DNA of 64,000 nucleotides from Scatosoma sp048465415 (GCA_048465415.1 DBFWLO010000020.1:1-64000), one strand, 5' to 3'. Shown: positions 8,793 to 18,189, counted from the stretch's first letter. Numbers and translations are program-made. Notes: generated by a model not told the origin, from the sequence alone.

Positions 8793-10298
8793 GTGGATTC
8801 AAAAAAATTGACAAACGAAGTAGGAGCGCCCGTAGCGGAGAATGAGAACAGTCTGACGGCCGGGCCGAGAGGTCCGGTGGCGCTCCAAGACGTATGGCTT
8901 TTGGAAAAGCTGGCGCATTTCGACCGGGAAGTCATTCCCGAACGCCGTATGCATGCAAAGGGTTGGGGCGCGTACGGCACCTTTACCTGTACGCACGATA
9001 TTTCCCGGTGGACCAGAGCCAAAGTATTGCAAAAAGGTGCTAACACGGAAGTTTTCGTACGTTTTTCCACAGTGGCGGGCGAACGGGGCGCGGCTGACGC
9101 GGAACGGGATATACGCGGCGTTGCCGTAAAATTTTACACGGAGGAAGGGAACTGGGATCTGGTCGGAAATAACACGCCTACCTTTTTTCTCAGAGACGTA
9201 CATAATTTCCCCGATCTGAACCGGGCGGTCAAACGCGATCCCAGAACCGGCATGCGTTCCGCGCAGAACAACTGGGATTTTTGGACGCTGCTGCCCGAAA
9301 CTTTTCATCAGACCACGATCGTGATGTCCGACCGCGGAATACCCGCTTCTTTCCGTAACATGCACTTTTACGGCGAACATACTTTTAGTTTTTACAACGA
9401 CAAAAACGAGAGAGTATGGTGCAAGTTTCATTTCAGAACCCAACAGGGCATTAAAAATCTCACCGACGCGGAGGCGGAGGCGCTGATCGCGCGAGACCGC
9501 GAAAGCCATGGACGGGATCTCTTCGAAGCCATTGAGAAAGGCGATTATCCGCGCTGGACGATGTATGTTCAGATCATGACGGAAGAACAAGCGCTCCGTC
9601 ATTATGAAAACCCCTTCGATATTACGAAGATCTGGCGGCATAAGGAATATCCCCTGCACGAGGTCGGGGTTCTGGAACTCAACCGCAACCCGGAAAACTA
9701 TTTTGCCGAAGTGGAACAGGCCGCTTTCACGCCCGCGCACGTCGTACCGGGCATCGGCTTCTCCCCCGATAAATTTTTGCAGGGACGCCTGTTCGTTTAC
9801 GGGGACGCCCAGCGTTATCGCTTAGGCGTCAATTATAATCAAATTCCCGTCAATCGCGCTCGCTGCGAAGTGCACGACTATCATCGGGACGGACTCATGC
9901 GCACCGACGGCAACTACGGCGGAGCGCCGGCCTACTCGCCGAATAGCTTGGGCGAATGGGCGGCGCAGCCGGAAGTGATGGAACCGCCTTTGGATCTGAC
10001 GGGGGCTTTATATGCCTATGATCCCAAAGACGATCCGAGCGACGACTGTTTTAAAGCCGGCGGAGATTTATGGCGGGCGATGACGGAGGAAAAGCGGGCG
10101 CTGTTGGTTGAGAATACAGCCAGAAACATCGCTCCGGTCACCGAAAACGTAAAATACCGTCACGCGGTACACTGCTATCTTGCCGATAAAGAATACGGTA
10201 GGAGAATGAGCGAGGCTATGGAGCTGGATTTTGAGAGAGTGAAGGAACTTTCCATACTTTCTAACGACGCATTGATCCAAGCGACTTTAAATCCTTAA
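8793..10298 (+). CDS. katA: Catalase, monofunctional haem type
   Basis: The enzyme dismutates hydrogen peroxide to water and oxygen. I choose the GTG at 8793 because AAAGGAG lies 8 bases upstream; this gives 501 residues, near the usual size of small-subunit catalases. The distal His54 is in ERRMHAKG, the catalytic Asn127 in GNNTP, the RFSTVAGERG segment follows R90, and the proximal haem ligand Tyr336 is in RLFVYGDAQRYR. All catalytic residues are intact. The gene is monocistronic, ended by a strong bidirectional terminator. No clear promoter or PerR-type operator was found in the short gap upstream. A catalase in an otherwise anaerobe-like genome points to oxygen exposure, perhaps during transmission. 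Confidence 0.95.
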   Translation: MDSKKLTNEVGAPVAENENSLTAGPRGPVALQDVWLLEKLAHFDREVIPERRMHAKGWGAYGTFTCTHDISRWTRAKVLQKGANTEVFVRFSTVAGERGAADAERDIRGVAVKFYTEEGNWDLVGNNTPTFFLRDVHNFPDLNRAVKRDPRTGMRSAQNNWDFWTLLPETFHQTTIVMSDRGIPASFRNMHFYGEHTFSFYNDKNERVWCKFHFRTQQGIKNLTDAEAEALIARDRESHGRDLFEAIEKGDYPRWTMYVQIMTEEQALRHYENPFDITKIWRHKEYPLHEVGVLELNRNPENYFAEVEQAAFTPAHVVPGIGFSPDKFLQGRLFVYGDAQRYRLGVNYNQIPVNRARCEVHDYHRDGLMRTDGNYGGAPAYSPNSLGEWAAQPEVMEPPLDLTGALYAYDPKDDPSDDCFKAGGDLWRAMTEEKRALLVENTARNIAPVTENVKYRHAVHCYLADKEYGRRMSEAMELDFERVKELSILSNDALIQATLNP

Positions 10299-10310
10299 CG
10301 GAAGATCTAT

Positions 10311-10350
10311 AAAATACGGAACAGCCTTGATTCGGCTGTTCCGTATTTTT
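10311..10350. terminator. Bidirectional terminator between catalase and amidohydrolase genes
   Basis: A perfect 16-bp stem (10311-10326 with 10334-10349, loop of 7) has a T run on the plus side and an A run on the other side, so it can end both converging genes. It touches the stop codon of the minus-strand gene. Confidence 0.88.
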
Positions 10351-11528
10351 TATGCGTGAGCGGAGTAAACAATTTGCCCGTCGATGATCGTATAAAGCGT
10401 ATTTGTAAACGTTTCCATCGGGTTTCCGCTGTAAACAGAAATATCCGCGTCCATTCCCGGCGCCAAAGCGCCTATTCTGTGATCGACTCTGCAAATTTTA
10501 GCCGGGTTCAGAGTAATGGCGCGTAAGCCTTCTTCCATAGGCAGCCCCGCCCGCACGGCAAGTCCGGCGCAAAGGGGAAGAGATTGAATCAGGCATACGG
10601 GGTGATCCGTGGTGATCGATAGCAACACACCCGCCTTGTGAAGCTGCCCGGCATTGGCAAAATTCAGATTTTCCAATTCGATTTTACTGCGGAAACTTTC
10701 AAAAGGCCCGACGATCGCCGGTATGCCTTCTTTCGCGATTCTGTCGGCGACAAGGTATCCTTCCGTGCAATGATCCAGCGTAATGTCTAAGTCGAATTCT
10801 TTGGCGATTCTCATGGCCGTCATAATGTCGTCTGCGCGATGCACGTGGGCTTTCAACGGTATTTGCTTGTTTAAAACGGGCAACCAGGTCTCGTAACGAA
10901 AAATTTCCTTAAACGGCTTTTTTTGTAAGGCGGCTTCTTCTTTTTCCTGTTTATACTGCATCGCGTTGAATAGTTCTTCTCTGAGCATGGCCGCGACTGC
11001 CATTCTCGTGGAAGGCAGCCGTTCCAAGCTTTTATAATTACGTACGGGATTTTCTCCGAACGCCACCTTCATGGCAGCCGGAGCGAGCATAACCATATCG
11101 TCTATAATGCGTCCGTGCGTTTTCATGAGTATAAATTGTCCGCCGACTACGTTGCTGCTGCCCGGGCCTATCATAAGCGTTGTGATTCCGGCGCGTACCG
11201 CATCCTCGAAGGCGGCGTCCCCGGGATTGATGCCGTCCAATGCGGATAAATAGGGCGTGACGGGATTATAAATCTCGTTGCAGCCGTCCTCTTCCATGCC
11301 TTTTTTATCCGCCACAATACCGACATGGCAGTGGGACTCGATCAGTCCCGGCAGTATCCAGCCGCCCTGCGCATCGATAATTTTCATATTCGTTCGATTT
11401 TTGATTTTCGCTATTAATTTTCCGGCTTCTTCGACTTCTGCGATTTTGTCGTCCTCTATCAACACCGCGCCATCGGGGATAGGCGCCGAAACCATAGGAA
11501 AAACTGTTCCGTTTTTTATTAAGATCAT
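10350..11528 (-). CDS. Amidohydrolase family protein (imidazolonepropionase-like)
   Basis: The 392-residue protein is a metal-dependent amidohydrolase of unknown substrate. The metal-binding set is visible: H66 and H68 in ESHCHVG, H228/H230 in KAHVHRADD, H253 in LDHC, and D308 in TTDHP. N- and C-terminal strands form the usual small beta-sandwich (MILIKNGTVFP... and ...GNPMETFTNTLYTIIDG). The closest recognisable relatives are imidazolonepropionase-like or adenine deaminase-like amidohydrolases, but no histidine-degradation neighbours support a specific role. AAGGGAG precedes the ATG. No signal peptide is present, so it acts in the cytoplasm. It is transcribed alone, converging on the catalase gene. 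Confidence 0.88.
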   Translation of the reverse strand: MILIKNGTVFPMVSAPIPDGAVLIEDDKIAEVEEAGKLIAKIKNRTNMKIIDAQGGWILPGLIESHCHVGIVADKKGMEEDGCNEIYNPVTPYLSALDGINPGDAAFEDAVRAGITTLMIGPGSSNVVGGQFILMKTHGRIIDDMVMLAPAAMKVAFGENPVRNYKSLERLPSTRMAVAAMLREELFNAMQYKQEKEEAALQKKPFKEIFRYETWLPVLNKQIPLKAHVHRADDIMTAMRIAKEFDLDITLDHCTEGYLVADRIAKEGIPAIVGPFESFRSKIELENLNFANAGQLHKAGVLLSITTDHPVCLIQSLPLCAGLAVRAGLPMEEGLRAITLNPAKICRVDHRIGALAPGMDADISVYSGNPMETFTNTLYTIIDGQIVYSAHA

Positions 11529-11730
11529 AGATGGCTCCCTTGATTAAATATTCGGCTATTAGTATCGGTATTTAAACGGAAAGAATACCTATGCGGGATT
11601 GCCTTTTAGAAAAAGTGGGATCGCTTTTTCCCGCGCTTTTCCTCAGAAAATTAGCGACGGATATTCCGCGCAACCAATAGTTCGAGACCGAACCCAACGA
11701 ACTCTGCCTTTATCCGGGCTGGAAATGTGT

Positions 11731-11756
11731 TTGACAGGAGAAGCCAAACGTATAAT
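11731..11756 (+). promoter_or_regulatory. Possible promoter with short spacer before the glycerophosphodiesterase gene
   Basis: A perfect TTGACA (11731-11736) and a perfect TATAAT (11751-11756) are only 14 bp apart, which is short for sigma-A. If used, transcription would begin near 11763, after the GTG at 11727, favouring the ATG at 11787. Confidence 0.4.
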
Positions 11757-11786
11757 AAGGTTCAAAAAGCAAAAATTAATAATATT

Positions 11787-13568
11787 ATGAGAGAATGCGG
11801 ACGAGTCTGGAAATCGATTATACGAAGCTGGGATACGCTTATTCTGTTTCAGATTCTGTATAACGGATTGTTTTTCTTATTGCGTTCCGCTTTGAATGTG
11901 TTGCTAGGGCTGGCGCTTAAAAGCAACGGATTGGATTATGTCACCAATGAAAATTTAACCGAGCTTTTTCTGAATCCCTTGTCCCTGCTCGCCTTATTGG
12001 CGTTGGTAGGTTTGTTTTGCGCTTTTCTGTATTTTCAGATGATTGCGCTTTTTTTATATTTTCATGATACGAATCAGGGGAAAAGGATATCGATAAAAAA
12101 ATTATTGTCGTTATCTTTTAAAAAAATCAAGAGACTTTCTTTTTCCAGTCATTTATGTCTGATCTTTTATACGCTGCTCTTTATTCCTATTTTGGGGATT
12201 CCCTTTAACACCCTGTTTCTCAGAGGGATTCGCATTCCCGATTTTATCATGGATTTTATCAATCAAAATACAGGGTTTATAATTTTTTATTATATATTGC
12301 GGGCGCTTTTGTTCCTCATTTTCCTGTTTTCTATTTTTATTCCCTATGAAATCATCGTAAACGAAGCGAAGAAACGCGAGGCCTTGCGGATAAGCATGGA
12401 AAGAGTGAAAGACAATTTTCTGAAAATCTTTTTATTGTTTATTATCTGGAATCTTCTTCTCTTTTCGCTCTGTTATCTGTTTTACCTGGGAGTCGCTTTG
12501 GTCTCTGTAATTTTTATCAAAATGGAAGGAGGCGGCGTAGGAGAATTCTGGTTCTATTTCAAAAGAATAGAAGCCGTTTATTATACTCTGCTGAAACCGA
12601 TCGTAATCGTCAGCGGAAATATAGGTCTCATTTCCGTTTTCAGTCCGGACGCTAAAAATCTGCCTCTTCTTTATAAAGATATCGTATCGAAAAGTATAGT
12701 TCTCGAGAAAATTGTGAAGGTCGGCGCTCTTTTTTTGGTGTTGGTGTTTACGATAGAGTTTGTCGATCGTTCCGTATACGAAAATTACATTTCCGATCAG
12801 ATCGAAGTGGTGTGTCATCGCGCGGGAGGGATTCTCGCTCCGGAAAATACCCTGGCGGGTTTGCGCGAAGCGATCTCCGCCCACAGCGGTTATGCCGAAA
12901 TCGACGTGAGACAAACCGCGGACGGCGTACTCGTTTTGTCTCATGATTCCTCTTTAAAGAGAATTACGGGAATAAACAAGGATATCTCAGACGTGACTTA
13001 TCAGGAATTGCAGACTTACGACGCGGGGCGATATTTCGGGGCGCAATTTCAAGGAGAAAAGATTCCGACGCTGCAAGAGATTCTTTCAGAGGCAAAGGGA
13101 AAAATAAAACTGCTGATCGAGCTGAAAAAGGGGAGAAAAGATGAAGAACTAATCGATAAAACGCTGTCCTTAATCCATGCGGAAGATATGGAAGAAGACT
13201 GCATTATCGCTTCATTGAGTTTAGATATTCTCAAAGCGGTCGAAATGAAACGGCCCTCGATCGTAACCGCTTATTTGGTAATGATGGCTTACGGAGATCT
13301 TTTATCGCTGGGCACAAACGTGGATATCCTCGCGATAGAACCTACGTTTGCTTCAAAAAAGCTGTTGAGAGAATTGAAAGCAAACGGAAAGAAAATATTT
13401 GTCTGGACGGTCAATAAGGAAGAAACGCTTTCAAAAGCGATAAAATTACCGATCGACGGAATCATTACGGACGATCCGTACACAGCCCGGTATGTGCTGG
13501 ACACCCGCGGAATCGATCCTGTCGTAATGGTATTGATGAAAAAACTATTATTTGCAGAAAGTCATTGA
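11787..13568 (+). CDS. Membrane-anchored glycerophosphodiester phosphodiesterase
   Basis: The protein joins an N-terminal membrane domain (about 1-335, six or more hydrophobic helices, resembling the GPDPase membrane domain) to a C-terminal GDPD catalytic domain (about 338-590). The catalytic domain shows CHRAGG with H344, the ENT motif in APENTLAG, EIDV and the second His in LSHDSSL. It should release glycerol-3-phosphate from glycerophosphodiesters, perhaps from lipid or teichoic acid turnover, at the membrane face. The start is uncertain: a GTG at 11727 adds 20 residues, but it precedes the putative promoter; neither start has a good Shine-Dalgarno. AT-rich codon use sets the membrane half apart from neighbouring genes. 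It appears monocistronic. Confidence 0.88.
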   Translation: MRECGRVWKSIIRSWDTLILFQILYNGLFFLLRSALNVLLGLALKSNGLDYVTNENLTELFLNPLSLLALLALVGLFCAFLYFQMIALFLYFHDTNQGKRISIKKLLSLSFKKIKRLSFSSHLCLIFYTLLFIPILGIPFNTLFLRGIRIPDFIMDFINQNTGFIIFYYILRALLFLIFLFSIFIPYEIIVNEAKKREALRISMERVKDNFLKIFLLFIIWNLLLFSLCYLFYLGVALVSVIFIKMEGGGVGEFWFYFKRIEAVYYTLLKPIVIVSGNIGLISVFSPDAKNLPLLYKDIVSKSIVLEKIVKVGALFLVLVFTIEFVDRSVYENYISDQIEVVCHRAGGILAPENTLAGLREAISAHSGYAEIDVRQTADGVLVLSHDSSLKRITGINKDISDVTYQELQTYDAGRYFGAQFQGEKIPTLQEILSEAKGKIKLLIELKKGRKDEELIDKTLSLIHAEDMEEDCIIASLSLDILKAVEMKRPSIVTAYLVMMAYGDLLSLGTNVDILAIEPTFASKKLLRELKANGKKIFVWTVNKEETLSKAIKLPIDGIITDDPYTARYVLDTRGIDPVVMVLMKKLLFAESH

Positions 13569-13885
13569 TAAAACGTTTTCACTACGACGTTAAATCTGAA
13601 ATAAGCAAATAAAAACAAAGCTCAGAATAAGAAGATAGACTCAGTTAAGCAGAACCTTCCCGACCTTTTTTGCCGAAATAGTCTCGTAAGCTGCGAAGTC
13701 GAAAAAATTAACCTTATAAATTTCAAAAAGAGTTTCTTTGGGCTACATTCTATGGTGAGGCGACAAAAATATAAAGAGGCTTTTGGGGATAATACAGGAA
13801 TACGTGAAACTTTTTATCATCCGCATAGCCGAAAAATTTTAAGTCCTCCGACTTTTCGTTATAACACCATAACACCGTTTGGAGT
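13569..13885. other. Intergenic stretch without recognised feature
   Basis: This AT-rich gap between the glycerophosphodiesterase gene and the tRNA terminator holds no convincing gene. A frame of about 57 codons from 13752 has no Shine-Dalgarno and runs into the terminator, so it is not called. No clear terminator for the upstream gene was found. Confidence 0.5.
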
Positions 13886-13920
13886 AAAAAAAACTCAATC
13901 CCATAAAATGAGGGATTGAG
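13886..13920 (-). terminator. Terminator of tRNA-Leu
   Basis: On the minus strand, a perfect 9-bp stem (CTCAATCCC with GGGATTGAG, loop of 9) is followed by seven or more T. It begins five bases after the encoded CCA end. Confidence 0.85.
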
Positions 13921-13924
13921 GAGA

Positions 13925-14012
13925 TGGTGCCGCTGGCCGGAGTCGAACCGGCACGGAGGATTAGTCCAATGGATTTTGAGTCCATCGCGTCTGCCAATTT
14001 CACCACAGCGGC
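13925..14012 (-). tRNA. tRNA-Leu (anticodon CAA)
   Basis: The minus strand gives a class II tRNA of 88 nt including an encoded CCA. The acceptor arms GCCGCTG and CAGCGGC pair fully, with A as discriminator. The anticodon stem ATGGA/TCCAT encloses loop CTCAAAA, so the anticodon is CAA and reads UUG. A long variable arm and the GGTTCGACTCC T-arm are present, and the D-arm has the usual TGGTGAAATTGG of leucine tRNAs. It is transcribed alone between its own promoter and terminator. Confidence 0.96.
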
Positions 14013-14043
14013 ATAAAATTTAAAAGAACTGTGAAACATTAAT

Positions 14044-14072
14044 ATTATATAGGATACCGAAAAAAAAAGCAA
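14044..14072 (-). promoter_or_regulatory. Promoter of tRNA-Leu
   Basis: On the minus strand TTGCTT (14072-14067) and TATAAT (14049-14044) are separated by 17 bp, about 30 bases upstream of the tRNA 5' end. Confidence 0.7.
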
Positions 14073-14118
14073 GTAATTTAACGATTCTTTTTTACTTTTT
14101 TTAATCTTTCTCATTTCC

Positions 14119-14147
14119 TTGCGATTTTTTTTATTTCGTGGTAAAAT
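14119..14147 (+). promoter_or_regulatory. Promoter of polA
   Basis: TTGCGA at 14119-14124 and TAAAAT at 14142-14147 are 17 bp apart. AAGGA at about 14163 then serves the ATG at 14177. Confidence 0.65.
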
Positions 14148-14176
14148 AATAGCAACTACTTTAAGGAACTCTTTTT

Positions 14177-16765
14177 ATGGAAAAATTAGTATTGATCGAC
14201 GGTAACAGCTTACTTAACAGAGCATACTATGCCACGCCCGTATTCACGGCGAAAAACGGCTTGCCAACAAACGGTATTTTCGGGTTCGTCAAACTCCTTC
14301 TAAAACTCATTTCGGACAAAAAGCCAACCTATCTGGCAGTCGCCTTCGATCTGCATGAACCGACTTTCCGCCACGATAAATACCAGAATTATAAGGCCGG
14401 CCGAAAGCCCATGCCCGAGGATCTCGTAGTTCAAGTTCCCGTGCTAAAAGAGCTCCTTTCTTTCATGAGAATAAAGATCTGCGAATTGAAAGGTTACGAA
14501 GCCGACGACATTATCGGTACGTTGGCAAAGCGCTTCGACGTCCAGACTTATATTTATACGGGAGACCGCGACGCCTATCAGCTCGTCGACGATACGACGA
14601 GCGTTTGTTATACCCGCAAAGGCGTAAGCGACATCTTGGAACTTTCTTCCGAAAATTTTCAGGAAGAAGTGGGATTATCTCCCGCGCAGATTATCGATTT
14701 GAAATCTCTGATGGGTGATAAATCGGATAATATTCCCGGCGTACCGGGAATCGGTGAGAAATCCGCGCAGACGCTTTTGGAACAATATCAGACTCTCGAC
14801 GGAATCTATGAGCATCTCGAAGAGATTAAAGGCTCGCTGAATAAGAAACTTTCCGAAAATAAGGAAGCGGCCTACTTTTCTCGCTGGCTTGCGACAATCG
14901 ATACGAATACGCCGATCGAAGTAACTTTGGCGGATTGTGTTTTAAGAATGCCGTTCTCGCACACCGTCCGCGAAAAATTCGCCGAGCTCGATTTCAAAAG
15001 CATGATTTCTCTGCCTATTTTTGAAGAAGAAACCGGTAATTCCGATTTTTCTATCGAACGGATCGAGACCGAGGAGATGAAAAATATTGAGGAATCGTTT
15101 CCCTCTGAGGCGGCGCAAGCCGTCGAAGTGTACGAAAACGCGGAGGGGAAAACGATTGCCTGCGCCTGGAATAACGACGGTTTTCGTTTCTTTTTCGGCG
15201 AAGAAGACGAAAAAGAGTACGTTCTTCCCATTAAAGAAAATTTACTTGACGTCGGCTTCTTTCTTCATTCCTTGAAGCCTCTTCTTGAAAAGATCTTTCA
15301 GGGTGAAAAAAAGATACTTCTTTATAATTCCAAAGAGATCCGCCATCGCCTGGCAGAGCTGGAAATCGAATTTTCCGCCGCGTTTGAGGATGTCTCTTTG
15401 ATGAAATATATCGCAGAAGGAGTAAGCAATTCCGATTCTTTGGATTTTTGTCTCAATTATTACTCCTTACCGCTACAACACAAAGCCTATGGTATTTATC
15501 GCCTTTATCAGATTTTCGGCGAGACTTTAAACGATGCCGAAAGACGGCTTTATCATGAAACGGAACTGCCCCTTTCCGTCGTTCTCTTCGATATGGAACA
15601 GGTAGGGGTATGCGTAGACAGGGAGATTCTCAATGAATTTTCCGTAAAATATAATACCGAATTGAAAGGGCTGACCGAGCAGATCTATTCCCTGGCGGGA
15701 GAACAGTTCAATATCAATTCTCCCGCACAGCTGGGAAAAATCCTTTTTGAAAAATTGAAAATCGGCAACGGGGGCGCGCAAAAGAGTAAGGGAAAGAAGA
15801 ATTACAGCACGACGGCGGAAGTGCTGGAACAGTATGCGGACGATTATGAAATCGTACGGCTGCTGCTTCGTTACAGACAGGTGCAAAAACTCAATTCCAC
15901 GTACGTGGAAGGTTTTAAACCCCTGATCGTCGAGGGAAAGGTGCATACGACCTATAACCAGATGAATACGTCAACCGGCCGTCTTTCCAGCGCCAATCCG
16001 AATTTGCAGAATATTCCCGTGCGGAACGAAGAGGGAAAGGAACTGAGAAAGATCTTTAAAGCGAGCCCGGGAAATGTGCTCGTAGACGCCGATTATTCGC
16101 AGATAGAACTTCGCCTGCTCGCCCATTTTTCCGGCTGCAAGGAACTCGTCGAAGCGTATCGGGAACATAAAGACATTCATTCGATCACAGCGTCGCAGGT
16201 ATTTGGGGTTCCTCTCGAAAAAGTAACTTCTCAGATGCGTCGGGGGGCAAAAGCCGTCAATTTCGGAATCATTTACGGGATCAGTTCCTTCGGACTCGGG
16301 AAAGATCTGGGTATCAGCGCCAAAAAGGCGAAGGACTATATCGAAAAGTATTTCGAGACTTACTCGGACGTCAAAAAATATATGGACGCCAACGTAGAAC
16401 GCGCGAAAAGGGACGGCTGTATCACCACCTTATTCGGCCGCAGACGCGTGATAAACGAGCTCAAATCCTCCAATCACAACATCCGTTCCTTCGGCGAAAG
16501 AGCCGCTATGAATATGCCGCTGCAAGGTTCCAGCGCCGATATCATCAAGATCGCCATGATCAACGTCTATCAAAAATTAAAAGAGAAAAAATTACAGGCA
16601 AAACTCGTTTTGCAGGTGCACGACGAACTTGTGATCGACTGCCCTGAAAAAGAAAAAGAAGTCGTCTCCGAAATTCTCAAAACCGAAATGGAAAACGCCG
16701 TAAAACTCACCGTACCGCTTACGGTCGAAGTGGGCGTCGGCAAAAATTGGTTTGCCGCAAAATAA
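14177..16765 (+). CDS. polA: DNA polymerase I
   Basis: The 862-residue enzyme fills gaps and removes RNA primers in replication and repair. The N-terminal 5'-3' exonuclease (about 1-290) shows GDRDAYQL and the MGDKSDNIPGVPGIG helix-hairpin-helix. The middle region (about 300-460) lacks the DEDD proofreading residues, as in many Firmicutes PolI. The polymerase domain has motif A DADYSQIELR with catalytic D637, motif B RRGAKAVNFGIIYG, and motif C QVHDELV with H815-D816. Start is set by AAGGA and a promoter just upstream. coaE follows after 66 bp in the same direction, a common pairing in this group. Confidence 0.98.
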   Translation: MEKLVLIDGNSLLNRAYYATPVFTAKNGLPTNGIFGFVKLLLKLISDKKPTYLAVAFDLHEPTFRHDKYQNYKAGRKPMPEDLVVQVPVLKELLSFMRIKICELKGYEADDIIGTLAKRFDVQTYIYTGDRDAYQLVDDTTSVCYTRKGVSDILELSSENFQEEVGLSPAQIIDLKSLMGDKSDNIPGVPGIGEKSAQTLLEQYQTLDGIYEHLEEIKGSLNKKLSENKEAAYFSRWLATIDTNTPIEVTLADCVLRMPFSHTVREKFAELDFKSMISLPIFEEETGNSDFSIERIETEEMKNIEESFPSEAAQAVEVYENAEGKTIACAWNNDGFRFFFGEEDEKEYVLPIKENLLDVGFFLHSLKPLLEKIFQGEKKILLYNSKEIRHRLAELEIEFSAAFEDVSLMKYIAEGVSNSDSLDFCLNYYSLPLQHKAYGIYRLYQIFGETLNDAERRLYHETELPLSVVLFDMEQVGVCVDREILNEFSVKYNTELKGLTEQIYSLAGEQFNINSPAQLGKILFEKLKIGNGGAQKSKGKKNYSTTAEVLEQYADDYEIVRLLLRYRQVQKLNSTYVEGFKPLIVEGKVHTTYNQMNTSTGRLSSANPNLQNIPVRNEEGKELRKIFKASPGNVLVDADYSQIELRLLAHFSGCKELVEAYREHKDIHSITASQVFGVPLEKVTSQMRRGAKAVNFGIIYGISSFGLGKDLGISAKKAKDYIEKYFETYSDVKKYMDANVERAKRDGCITTLFGRRRVINELKSSNHNIRSFGERAAMNMPLQGSSADIIKIAMINVYQKLKEKKLQAKLVLQVHDELVIDCPEKEKEVVSEILKTEMENAVKLTVPLTVEVGVGKNWFAAK

Positions 16766-16831
16766 ATTCCGCATCTTTTCGTCTTCATGAAACATTTTTT
16801 GTGAAACAAAAATAGAAAAAAGGTATACCTT

Positions 16832-17437
16832 ATGAAAAAAATGAAGATCGCCTTAACGGGCGGGATCGGCAGCGGAAAGTCCACAGTCGCGGAAATGATC
16901 GCCGAGGAGGGTTTTCCCGTCTTTTCCTGCGACGATATTTATAAGAGACTAAGTGAAGACACAGAGTATGCCAAAAAGATAGAAACAGCGTTTCCCGGGA
17001 CAACAGGGGAGGGAAAAATCAATAAAGTCAAACTTTCCCAAATCGTCTTCCACGATAAACGCGCCTTAAAAAAACTGGACTCCATCGCCCACCCTCTGGT
17101 TATGGAAAAATTAGAAAAACAGATGAACGAAGCGCAGTCGTCTCTCGTTTTTGCGGAAGTACCGCTGCTGTTTGAGGGGAACTTTGAAGACCGGTTCGAT
17201 AAAATCCTCGTCGTATTGCGGGAAAAAAAAGATCGTATCGCCGCCGTCGCGAAAAGAGACGGCTTAAACGAGAGCTCCGTAATCGCTCGCATCAATTCTC
17301 AATACGATTACGATCGCTTCTTTTCCGTCGCTTCTTCCCAATCGGAAAAAATTTATATTCTGAAAAATAATTCCGATCAGAAATCTTTAAAATTTTCCGT
17401 AAATGCCGTTCTGAGATCTTTAAAAGGCCTTTTGTGA
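16832..17437 (+). CDS. coaE: Dephospho-CoA kinase
   Basis: CoaE catalyses the last step of coenzyme A synthesis, phosphorylating the 3'-hydroxyl of dephospho-CoA. The 201-residue length fits the family. A P-loop GGIGSGKST lies at 10-18, followed by the CDDIYK segment, the lid region with HPLV, and VPLLFEG before the KRDGL stretch. AAAGG precedes the ATG. It is likely cotranscribed with polA. Its TGA stop lies inside the first of two TGAAACA copies spaced 14 bp apart; the same pair occurs just upstream of the gene. Confidence 0.95.
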   Translation: MKKMKIALTGGIGSGKSTVAEMIAEEGFPVFSCDDIYKRLSEDTEYAKKIETAFPGTTGEGKINKVKLSQIVFHDKRALKKLDSIAHPLVMEKLEKQMNEAQSSLVFAEVPLLFEGNFEDRFDKILVVLREKKDRIAAVAKRDGLNESSVIARINSQYDYDRFFSVASSQSEKIYILKNNSDQKSLKFSVNAVLRSLKGLL

Positions 17438-17550
17438 AACATATTCCGTGAAACACATTTTTAAAATGTTTTAAAGAAGAGGAGGCTATAATTTCACCGA
17501 TTCTCCTCCCATTTACTCATTAAACAGACGTTTTAAATATCCGGTTAAAC

Positions 17551-17586
17551 AAGGAGAGCTCGCTTTGTAGCCCTCCTTTTATTTTG
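17551..17586 (+). terminator. Likely terminator after coaE
   Basis: AAGGAG (17551) pairs with CTCCTT, continued across one mismatch by GCT with AGC, and is followed by TTTTATTTT. It lies about 115 bp after coaE and probably ends the polA-coaE unit. Confidence 0.65.
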
Positions 17587-18189
17587 CCTGTCACAGCTAT
17601 TATTTTACGCATAATATAATTACTATGTTTCGCATAATAATTACTTATGGCATAGCATTTATAGTATTTCACACATAGTTATATTCTCGGATATAGACGC
17701 GTAATTTTGGAGTTGGGATTATGTTATATGCAAACATCGGCATCTTCGAATATGAGGGCATACGGAAAAACGGCTTCGGACGGTTTTGGCAATGGTATTT
17801 TGTGAGAATATTTACGCATACTTAAAGGGTATCGACGAAACCATTCCAGGCTCAGTCCAAAAGACTTTTTCATAAATTATCGCGATAAAATATGCTGAGA
17901 ATACGTAAAAAAGCCAAGCGTTGACATTATTGTGGAAAAAAAATGTAAAAAAGTTAAAAAATTTTTCATTTTAGTCTTGAAAAGAACAGAAAAGTGTAGT
18001 ATAATAAAGTCTATAAATAAGCCGTCTCTTTTCATGACCTCTTTTGTTATAAAGACTTTCCGCGGATAAACTGTTATTTGACGTATTTTTCAAAAATGAT
18101 TGTCTTTCACAAAGCGAAAAAGTAAAAAAGACTCGGAATCGTTTATTGCCGACATCAAAATCATTTTTTATGTATGCAGGAGAAACCAA
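17587..18189 (+). promoter_or_regulatory. Gene-poor AT-rich region and glgB leader
   Basis: This region holds the glgB promoter (17977-18005) and a leader of about 178 bases before the glgB ATG. In the leader, 18092-18101 and 18159-18168 are perfectly complementary 10-base segments close to the AGGAG site at 18178. A 34-codon frame at 17721-17825 with GGAG eight bases before its ATG is the only plausible small gene here and matches nothing I recognise. The TTGACA at 17921 has no good -10 partner. Confidence 0.5.
17977..18005 (+). promoter_or_regulatory. Sigma-A promoter of the glycogen operon
   Basis: TTGAAA at 17977-17982 and TATAAT at 18000-18005 are 17 bp apart. The predicted start of transcription is near 18012, giving a long leader to glgB. 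Confidence 0.8.

Noticed and set aside
13752..13925. 57-codon frame near tRNA-Leu
   Set aside because: There is no ribosome site, no recognisable family, and it reads through the tRNA terminator hairpin.
14177..16765. Damaged DNA polymerase I because proofreading residues are missing
   Set aside because: Loss of the 3'-5' exonuclease residues is normal for PolI of many Firmicutes; the other domains are intact.
17434..17456. parS (ParB-binding) site
   Set aside because: Only direct copies of the half-site GTGAAACA are present, with no opposing half to make the 16-base palindrome.
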